NCBI GenBank assembly: GCA_029975415.1
Contig: JARKPE010000062.1
Span: 1-38,139 of the forward strand
Origin: Dysgonamonadaceae bacterium
Lineage (GTDB): Bacteria > Bacteroidota > Bacteroidia > Bacteroidales > Dysgonomonadaceae
Direction: 5' to 3'
DNA length: 38,139 nucleotides
Under the pieces are notes generated by a model. The model was not told the origin of the DNA. It did no database searches and saw only the letters and a program-made list of their open reading frames with translations. The position numbers and the translations under genes were made by a program. Below are positions 32,808-38,139 of this stretch, piece after piece; position 1 is the first letter of the stretch, and each line of letters starts with the position of its first letter.

Positions 32808-33326
32808 TTAACCATTGAAAACTTTATCCAAACTCACCCCTCTGTTTTGAGCAACAGTTATTGGATCTCTCATTTCACTTAGCGCAAGGATGGTAGCTTT
32901 CACAAGATTATGAGGGTTGGACGAACCTTTTGATTTAGCCAATACATCGGTAATTCCTACGCTTTCAAGTACTGCGCGCATAGCACCTCCGGCTTTTACC
33001 CCGGTTCCTGTGAATGCAGGCTTCAGAAAAACTTCTGCACCGCCATAATGTGCGGTTTGTTCGTGAGGAATTGTTCCCTTATACACGGGCACTTTTACCA
33101 AATTCTTCTTTGCAGCTTCTACACCTTTGGCAATAGCTGTTGTTACTTCACCGGCTTTACCAAGTCCCCAACCTACGATACCATCTTCATTACCCACTAC
33201 AACCATAGCGGCAAAGGTAAATGTACGTCCTCCTTTGGTAACTTTCGTCGTACGGTTAATAGCCACCAATCGGTCTTTTAACTCTATATCGTTCGTCGAT
33301 TTTACTTTATTGTTTATTCTTGCCAT
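32808..33326 (-). CDS. rpsE: 30S ribosomal protein S5
   Basis: 172 residues. An S5 double-stranded-RNA-binding-like domain ([40 protein letters not shown]) is followed by the C-terminal domain with [19 protein letters not shown] and [17 protein letters not shown]5 helps maintain decoding accuracy and mRNA unwinding. It lies 5 bases after rplR and 20 before rpmD. Confidence 0.98.
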   Translation of the reverse strand: MARINNKVKSTNDIELKDRLVAINRTTKVTKGGRTFTFAAMVVVGNEDGIVGWGLGKAGEVTTAIAKGVEAAKKNLVKVPVYKGTIPHEQTAHYGGAEVFLKPAFTGTGVKAGGAMRAVLESVGITDVLAKSKGSSNPHNLVKATILALSEMRDPITVAQNRGVSLDKVFNG

Positions 33327-33331
33327 GATTG

Positions 33332-33676
33332 TTAAAATTTAAGTCCTCCTTTACGAGCGGCATCAGCCAATTCTTTTATACGTCCATGATAAAGAAATCC
33401 GTTTCTGTCGAAAGCCACTTTTTCGATTCCGGCTTCTTTAGCTTTTTTTGCAATAAGATCGCCGACTTTGGCTGCAATTTCTTTTTTCGGAAGTTTTTCT
33501 TCAATTTTAAGCGAAGAAGCCGAAGCGAGTGTCCTGCCGGTTGTATCGTCGATCACTTGTGCATATATTTGCTTATTACTCCTGAACACCGAAAGGCGTG
33601 GGCAATCTGGTGTGCCATGCACTTTTCCGCGAACGCGAGCTTTGATTTTTAATCTTCTTTGTTCTCTTGTTAACAT
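33332..33676 (-). CDS. rplR: 50S ribosomal protein L18
   Basis: 114 residues, a 5S rRNA-binding protein of the central protuberance. The start [40 protein letters not shown] and the end [20 protein letters not shown] are typical. The gene is 22 bases after rplF and 5 before rpsE. Confidence 0.97.
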   Translation of the reverse strand: MLTREQRRLKIKARVRGKVHGTPDCPRLSVFRSNKQIYAQVIDDTTGRTLASASSLKIEEKLPKKEIAAKVGDLIAKKAKEAGIEKVAFDRNGFLYHGRIKELADAARKGGLKF

Positions 33677-33698
33677 AGTCGTTTCTGTTTACTTTAGA

Positions 33699-34253
33699 TT
33701 ATTTACCTGCAGTTTTACCGGATTTGCGACGTATCTGTTCGCCAACAAAACGTACTCCTTTTCCCTTGTACGGTTCAGGTTTACGGAAAGAGCGAATTTT
33801 GGCACAAACTTGACCAAGCAATTGTTTATCGCAAGATTCCAAAATGATAAGCGGATTCTTGTTCCTTTCGGATTTCGTTTCGACTTTTATTTCCTGGGGC
33901 AGCTCCATGAAAATGCTGTGTGTATAACCAAGTGAAAGTTCAAGAATTTGTCCCTGATTGGATACACGATAGCCCACACCTACCAGTTCGAGCTCTTTAC
34001 GAAAACCTTCAGACACTCCAACAACCATGTTATGTAACAACGCACGATAAAGGCCGTGTTGTGCACGATATTCCTTATCGTCGTTTGGTCTTTCTACTGT
34101 AAGCACGCCATCTTCGACCTTAATATTAAGATCGGGGTTAACTTGTTGCGTTAATTCACCTTGAGGGCCTTTCAGCGTAACGGTGTTATCATCGGCGATG
34201 TTCACTGATACGCCTTGCGGCAGAGTGATGGGTAATTTTCCTATTCTTGACAT
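33699..34253 (-). CDS. rplF: 50S ribosomal protein L6
   Basis: 184 residues with the two tandem L6 domains. MSRIGKLPITLPQGVSVNIA opens the first, and YRVSNQGQILELSLGYTHSI followed by RKPEPYKGKGVRFVGEQIRR forms the conserved L6 signature in the second. L6 binds near the factor-binding site of the 50S subunit. Flanked by rpsH (17 bases upstream) and rplR (22 bases downstream). Confidence 0.98.
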   Translation of the reverse strand: MSRIGKLPITLPQGVSVNIADDNTVTLKGPQGELTQQVNPDLNIKVEDGVLTVERPNDDKEYRAQHGLYRALLHNMVVGVSEGFRKELELVGVGYRVSNQGQILELSLGYTHSIFMELPQEIKVETKSERNKNPLIILESCDKQLLGQVCAKIRSFRKPEPYKGKGVRFVGEQIRRKSGKTAGK

Positions 34254-34270
34254 ATTATTCTCTCCCTAAT

Positions 34271-34666
34271 TTAATAAACGTAACATAAAATTTCGCCACC
34301 CACCTTTTGTTCACGTGCTTCTTTATCCGTCATTACGCCTTTGGAGGTAGATAAAATAGCAATACCTAATCCATTGAGTACTCTCGGCATATCTTTATAG
34401 CCGGTGTATTTACGCAAGCCGGGTGTAGAAACACGAATCAATTTTTTGATAGCGTTTACTTTATTAATCGGATCATATTTCAAGGCAATCTTGATAATGC
34501 CTTGCGGTCCTTCATCTACAAACTTATAATTAAGAATGTAGCCTTTTTCGAAGAGAATCTTGGTGATGTCTCTTTTAAGATTTGATGCGGGTATCTCTAC
34601 CACCCTGTGGTTAGCCTGAATGGCATTTCTCAGCCGCGTCAAATAATCTGCAATTGGATCTGTCAT
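34271..34666 (-). CDS. rpsH: 30S ribosomal protein S8
   Basis: 131 residues. MTDPIADYLTRLRNAIQANH starts the N-terminal domain, and STPGLRKYTGYKDMPRVLNG with GIAILSTSKGVMTDKEAREQ forms the C-terminal rRNA-binding signature. S8 binds the central domain of 16S rRNA and is the translational repressor of the spc operon in Escherichia coli. A 115-base structured gap precedes it here. Confidence 0.98.
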   Translation of the reverse strand: MTDPIADYLTRLRNAIQANHRVVEIPASNLKRDITKILFEKGYILNYKFVDEGPQGIIKIALKYDPINKVNAIKKLIRVSTPGLRKYTGYKDMPRVLNGLGIAILSTSKGVMTDKEAREQKVGGEILCYVY

Positions 34667-34781
34667 ATAAAAATAATTTAAATTGATCCCGCCAATCGGG
34701 ACAATATTTAATAAAAGAACTTTCTTTTTATCGTTTTAGGCAATTGTTGTCTGAAAGATAACAATTTATCGTTTCCTTGAA
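34667..34781 (-). promoter_or_regulatory. Structured gap between rpsN and rpsH, candidate S8-type control site
   Basis: In transcription order it contains AATTGTT/AACAATT (34742-34748 with 34760-34766, loop 11) and TCCCG/CGGGA (34687-34691 with 34697-34701, loop ATTGG). The string AACGATAAA occurs twice. Most neighbouring gaps are under 40 bases. No intrinsic terminator or clear TAnnTTTG box is present. An autoregulatory RNA for S8 is a possibility based on position only. Confidence 0.35.
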
Positions 34782-35051
34782 TTACCAGCTTGATTTCTTT
34801 ACACCCGGAATTAAGCCCTTAGAAGCCATTTCTCTGAATTCGATACGAGAAATGCCAAACTGACGCATATAACCTTTTGGTCGTCCGGAAATTTTACAAC
34901 GATTGTGCAAACGAACAGGTGATGCGTTTTTGGGAATAGTCTGAAGAGCTTCGTAATTGCCTTCACTCAAATATTTGGCACGTTTTTCGGCGTATTTGGC
35001 AACCATTTTGGCTCTCTTCACCTCACGCGCTTTCATTGATTCTTTTGCCAT
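34782..35051 (-). CDS. rpsN: 30S ribosomal protein S14 (zinc-free type)
   Basis: 89 residues, the longer zinc-independent form: it lacks CxxC pairs. [20 protein letters not shown] is the basic helical start, and [20 protein letters not shown] with [20 protein letters not shown] is the conserved C-terminal half. S14 is in the head of the 30S subunit. The gene lies 5 bases after rplE. Confidence 0.97.
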   Translation of the reverse strand: MAKESMKAREVKRAKMVAKYAEKRAKYLSEGNYEALQTIPKNASPVRLHNRCKISGRPKGYMRQFGISRIEFREMASKGLIPGVKKSSW

Positions 35052-35056
35052 GCTTA

Positions 35057-35614
35057 TTATTTATTTTTTTCAGTTTTAAACGGTAATCCGATTTCTCTTA
35101 GTAGAGCATACCCTTCTTCATCGGTATTTGCCGAAGTGACGAATGTTATATTCATACCAAGCAAACGAGAAATAGTATCAATGTTGATTTCGGGAAAAAT
35201 AATCTGTTCTTCAATTCCAAGCGTGTAATTACCACGTCCGTCGAGTTTATTTTCAATTCCCTTGAAGTCGCGAATACGTGGCAAGGCTACACGGATAAGT
35301 CTTTCGAGAAATTCGTACATTTTGTCGTGACGGAGTGTAACGCGAACGCCAATAGGCATTTTCTTACGAACCTTGAAATTAGAAATATCTTTTCTCGAAT
35401 AAGTTGCCACAGCCTTTTGGCCGGTGATAGCTGTTAACTCGTTTATTGCTGTATCTATAATTTTTTTGTCGGCCACTGCAATTCCCAATCCTTGATTGAT
35501 GACAATCTTTTCAAGTTTAGGAACTTGCATTACAGATTTATATCCGAATTCCTTCATCAAGGCAGGAACAATACGTTCTTTATAGTCCAATTTTAAACTT
35601 GCTGTAGTAATCAT
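35057..35614 (-). CDS. rplE: 50S ribosomal protein L5
   Basis: 185 residues. Conserved parts are [60 protein letters not shown] and [21 protein letters not shown]5 binds 5S rRNA and contacts P-site tRNA. Its ATG overlaps the rplX stop (ATGA, 4 bases), a sign of translational coupling. Confidence 0.98.
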   Translation of the reverse strand: MITTASLKLDYKERIVPALMKEFGYKSVMQVPKLEKIVINQGLGIAVADKKIIDTAINELTAITGQKAVATYSRKDISNFKVRKKMPIGVRVTLRHDKMYEFLERLIRVALPRIRDFKGIENKLDGRGNYTLGIEEQIIFPEINIDTISRLLGMNITFVTSANTDEEGYALLREIGLPFKTEKNK

Positions 35615-35931
35615 TTAATTTCCTCCCCCGATTTTTTAGCGTAACGCACTAATTTACCTTTTGAATTAAGTTTTCGACCAATGCGTGTCGGTTTCCCTGA
35701 TTTAGGATCAACCAAATTGAGATTAGAAATGTGCACAGGTGCTTCTTTCTTCTCGATTCCGCCTTGCGGATTTTTTGCATTGGGTTTGGTGTGTTTCGAG
35801 ACGATATTAACGCCCTCTACTATAGCACGCTGTTTTTCGACGTTCACCTCAAGTACGCGTCCGGTTTTACCTTTATCTTCGCCGGCATTCACGTAAACTA
35901 TATCGCCTTTTTTAATGTGTAATTTACTCAT
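35611..35931 (-). CDS. rplX: 50S ribosomal protein L24
   Basis: 106 residues with the KOW motif in [20 protein letters not shown] near the start, then [21 protein letters not shown]24 is an early assembly protein at the exit of the polypeptide tunnel. It lies 20 bases after rplN, and its stop codon overlaps the rplE start. Confidence 0.98.
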   Translation of the reverse strand: MSKLHIKKGDIVYVNAGEDKGKTGRVLEVNVEKQRAIVEGVNIVSKHTKPNAKNPQGGIEKKEAPVHISNLNLVDPKSGKPTRIGRKLNSKGKLVRYAKKSGEEIK

Positions 35932-35951
35932 CGCCTTTTTGTTTTAATGGA

Positions 35952-36317
35952 TTAAAGCACTTCAGGCGCTAAGGAAACAATTTTCATGTTCGTGGCACGA
36001 AGTTCACGGGCTACCGGTCCGAAAATACGGCTTCCACGCAATTCTCCTGCATTGTTCAACAATACGCACGCGTTATCATCGAAACGAATATAGGAACCGT
36101 CGGCTCGACGAATCTCCTTTTTTGTACGAACAATAATTGCTTTTGATACTGCACCTTTTTTTATGTCACTTGAAGGGATCACGCTTTTGATGGCAACAAC
36201 AATGACATCTCCAACGGAAGCGTAACGTCTTTTCGTTCCGCCTAATACCCGAATACAGAGAGCTTCTTTGGCTCCACTGTTATCGGTAACTGTTAATCTT
36301 GATTCCTGTTGTATCAT
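35952..36317 (-). CDS. rplN: 50S ribosomal protein L14
   Basis: 121 residues. [40 protein letters not shown] and [20 protein letters not shown] are highly conserved blocks. L14 forms bridges to the 30S subunit and is the binding site of the silencing factor RsfS. It begins one base after the rpsQ stop. Confidence 0.98.
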   Translation of the reverse strand: MIQQESRLTVTDNSGAKEALCIRVLGGTKRRYASVGDVIVVAIKSVIPSSDIKKGAVSKAIIVRTKKEIRRADGSYIRFDDNACVLLNNAGELRGSRIFGPVARELRATNMKIVSLAPEVL

Positions 36318-36318
36318 C

Positions 36319-36576
36319 TTATTTAGCCCTTTCTATGATTTCTACCAATCTCCATCGCTTTGTTTTACTCAAAGGACGAGTTTCCATAATTCTCACTGTA
36401 TCACCAATGTTGCATTCATTTTTCTCGTCGTGGACGTGAAATTTCTTCGTTTTATTAACGAACTTCCCATAAATAGGGTGTTTCTCTTTCCATTTTACAG
36501 CCACAGTAACGGTTTTATCCATTTTGTTGCTGAAAACGACCCCGATTCTTTCTTTTCTTAAATTTCTCGTTTCCAT
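36319..36576 (-). CDS. rpsQ: 30S ribosomal protein S17
   Basis: 85 residues with an OB fold: [40 protein letters not shown] and [20 protein letters not shown] are typical. S17 binds the 5' domain of 16S rRNA. It is 8 bases after rpmC and one base before rplN. Confidence 0.98.
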   Translation of the reverse strand: METRNLRKERIGVVFSNKMDKTVTVAVKWKEKHPIYGKFVNKTKKFHVHDEKNECNIGDTVRIMETRPLSKTKRWRLVEIIERAK

Positions 36577-36584
36577 GTATGTTG

Positions 36585-36794
36585 TTATGCTTTTTTCAAT
36601 TGTCTTGCTCGCAATTCCGTGAGAATACGTGCAATATTTTTGCGTTTTTGTTTGATCGAATCCGGATTGTCTAATGGATTAATGCTGTGGCTGATTTTTA
36701 GTTGATTCAGCTCGCTTATTTCGGCTTCGACTCTTTCTTGCAAGTCCTTTTCAGACAGTTCTTTCAGTTCCTCTTTAACTTTTTTTGCTTTCAT
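36585..36794 (-). CDS. rpmC: 50S ribosomal protein L29
   Basis: A 69-residue two-helix protein ([20 protein letters not shown], then [20 protein letters not shown]) located at the tunnel exit beside L23, near the docking site for SRP and trigger factor. It lies 6 bases after rplP and 8 before rpsQ. Confidence 0.97.
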   Translation of the reverse strand: MKAKKVKEELKELSEKDLQERVEAEISELNQLKISHSINPLDNPDSIKQKRKNIARILTELRARQLKKA

Positions 36795-36800
36795 ATTGCA

Positions 36801-37235
36801 TTACGAGTTTTGTTGTTCAAAATCGTAGTCCCTTCGAACGACGAACTTGGTTGTAACGGGTAATTTTTGAGCTGCCAAACGCAAAGCTTCTTTTGCGATT
36901 TCGTAAGGCACACCTTCTACTTCAAACAATATTCTACCCGGGGTTACCGGAGCAACGAATCCTTCAGGATTACCTTTTCCTTTACCCATACGTACTTCAG
37001 CAGGCTTCTTTGTGATTGGTTTGTCAGGGAAAATTCGCACCCAAACTTGTCCCTGACGTTGCATATAGCGAGTCACGGCGATACGCGCAGCTTCGATTTG
37101 CCGGCCGGTGATCCATTTCGATTGTAACGATTTTATCCCAAAAGAACCGAATGCCAGTTGATTGCCGCGCGAGGCATTGCCTTTCATGCGACCTTTTTGC
37201 TGTCTTCTGAATTTTGTTTTCTTCGGTTGTAACAT
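36801..37235 (-). CDS. rplP: 50S ribosomal protein L16
   Basis: 144 residues. [40 protein letters not shown] and [20 protein letters not shown] are the conserved L16/L10e blocks; [20 protein letters not shown] follows. L16 supports A-site tRNA binding in the 50S subunit. It is 12 bases after rpsC. Confidence 0.98.
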   Translation of the reverse strand: MLQPKKTKFRRQQKGRMKGNASRGNQLAFGSFGIKSLQSKWITGRQIEAARIAVTRYMQRQGQVWVRIFPDKPITKKPAEVRMGKGKGNPEGFVAPVTPGRILFEVEGVPYEIAKEALRLAAQKLPVTTKFVVRRDYDFEQQNS

Positions 37236-37247
37236 TTCAGTTTAATT

Positions 37248-38003
37248 TCAAGCGTTTTTGTTATTCTTTCTGTTTCTCCTTGATCCTCTTCCATCAGAAC
37301 GATTACCGCCACGGCCACCTCCTCCGTTGTGAGAATGACTTTCTTTAGACGATGTAAATGAAGGAGCGAGATCTTTCTTACCATAGATTTCTCCACGGCA
37401 TATCCAAACTTTAATTCCAATTAAACCGACTTTTGTAAGCGCTTCGGCTTGAGCATAATCGATATCCGCACGAAAAGTATGAAGAGGTGTACGTCCTTCT
37501 TTGTACATTTCCGAACGGGCCATTTCGGCTCCATTCAATCTGCCCGAAACCTGAACTTTGATTCCTTCGGCTCCCATTCGCATGGTTGAAGCAATAGCCA
37601 TCTTTACGGCACGACGATATGCAATTTTCCCTTCAATTTGGCGAGCAATGTTGTTGGCTACAATCACAGCATCCAATTCGGGCTTTTTTATCTCAAATAT
37701 ATTGATCTGCACATCTTTATCGGTTATTTTCTTTAATTCTTCTTTTAGTTTGTCCACCTCTTGACCACCTTTGCCGATAATAATACCGGGGCGGGCAGTA
37801 CAAATAGTGATGGTAACCAGTTTGAGAGTACGTTCGATGACGATGCGCGACACACTTGCTTTGGCAAGACGGGCATTCAGGTATTTACGGATTTTACTGT
37901 CTTCGAGTAAAGTATCACCATAATTATCTCCACCATACCAATTAGAGTCCCATCCTTTGATGATTCCCAAACGATTTGCTATCGGATTAACTTTTTGTCC
38001 CAT
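37248..38003 (-). CDS. rpsC: 30S ribosomal protein S3
   Basis: 251 residues. The KH domain has GIIIGKGG at 73-80, and the C-terminal domain has [20 protein letters not shown] and [21 protein letters not shown]3 lines the mRNA entry channel. The chain ends in a low-complexity tail rich in Gly, Arg, Asn and Ser (about residues 218-251) that is longer than in the Escherichia coli protein and probably disordered. It starts 5 bases after rplV. Confidence 0.98.
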   Translation of the reverse strand: MGQKVNPIANRLGIIKGWDSNWYGGDNYGDTLLEDSKIRKYLNARLAKASVSRIVIERTLKLVTITICTARPGIIIGKGGQEVDKLKEELKKITDKDVQINIFEIKKPELDAVIVANNIARQIEGKIAYRRAVKMAIASTMRMGAEGIKVQVSGRLNGAEMARSEMYKEGRTPLHTFRADIDYAQAEALTKVGLIGIKVWICRGEIYGKKDLAPSFTSSKESHSHNGGGGRGGNRSDGRGSRRNRKNNKNA

Positions 38004-38008
38004 CTGCC

Positions 38009-38139
38009 TTAATTGTTATTTATTTCGTTATCTTCTTTGTTGTATGTATCGACAATCAGCGTAACGTGATTGGAACGTTTACGAATTCGGTATCCGCGTC
38101 CTTGTGGAGCAGGGCGAAGTCTTTTCAAGGTTGCCCCTT
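38009..38139 (-). CDS. rplV: 50S ribosomal protein L22, C-terminal part (cut by the window edge)
   Basis: The last 42 residues are visible, reading [20 protein letters not shown] then [11 protein letters not shown]. This is the end of the L22 hairpin that reaches the nascent-peptide tunnel plus the last strand. A short polar tail ending in three Asn follows. The upstream part lies beyond the right edge. Position just before rpsC confirms the identity. Confidence 0.95.
   Translation of the reverse strand, partial: GATLKRLRPAPQGRGYRIRKRSNHVTLIVDTYNKEDNEINNN

Noticed and set aside
1-38139. CRISPR array, prophage, integrative element or toxin-antitoxin pair
   Set aside because: No spaced identical repeats, integrase, phage structural genes or recognisable small toxin/antitoxin pair were seen; the only mobile element is the IS.

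Overview
The window comes from a Bacteroidota genome, almost certainly order Bacteroidales. The grounds are: promoter boxes of the TAnnTTTG type in front of many genes with little Shine-Dalgarno sequence; protein families characteristic of the group (a DUF5040 esterase-like protein, a CBM9/DUF5916 outer-membrane protein, a YfhO-type membrane protein, a very long TPR protein paired with an outer-membrane barrel); and zinc-free forms of S14 and L36. A genus cannot be named from what is visible.

Layout. 1-109: start of a multispanning transporter (minus). 256-1092: prmA (minus). 1265-3919: plus-strand cluster of a secreted TPR protein, an ECF sigma factor, a small one-helix membrane protein (candidate anti-sigma) and a secreted Spy-like coiled-coil protein. 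3932-5766: an apparently intact IS1182-family insertion sequence whose left end folds as an intrinsic terminator. 5858-8368: YfhO-like membrane protein, converging with a minus-strand AddB-like PD-(D/E)XK nuclease (8379-11276). 11452-12789: gdhA (minus) with a clear terminator, divergent from a plus-strand cluster trmB - mrp - NUDIX hydrolase - long TPR protein - outer-membrane barrel (13161-20383). 20506-26194: minus-strand zinc-ribbon protein, Nif3-like protein, DUF5040 protein and CBM9/DUF5916 protein. 26354-38139: the S10-spc-alpha ribosomal superoperon (minus), entered within rplV and running rpsC, rplP, rpmC, rpsQ, rplN, rplX, rplE, rpsN, rpsH, rplF, rplR, rpsE, rpmD, rplO, secY, map, infA, rpmJ, rpsM, rpsK, rpsD, rpoA, rplQ, closed by two hairpins.

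Most of the window is conserved core genome. The ribosomal superoperon makes ribosomal proteins, the SecY channel, methionine aminopeptidase, IF-1 and the RNA polymerase alpha subunit together; prmA and trmB modify ribosomal protein and tRNA. The sigma/anti-sigma/Spy cluster looks like an envelope-stress circuit, and the TPR plus barrel pair probably serves the outer membrane. No CRISPR array, prophage, rRNA or tRNA gene was seen.

The most unusual observations are two apparent single-base lesions at gene ends. trmB carries an in-frame TAA ten codons after its conserved start, immediately followed by ATG. rpsD has lost its usual stop (TAA to CAA) and now runs 13 codons further, overlapping rpoA by 32 bases. 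Also notable are three structured gaps inside the ribosomal operon, a terminator with a leader-like segment between the Nif3 and zinc-ribbon genes, and the terminator built into the IS end. I did not find a clearly new multi-gene system.
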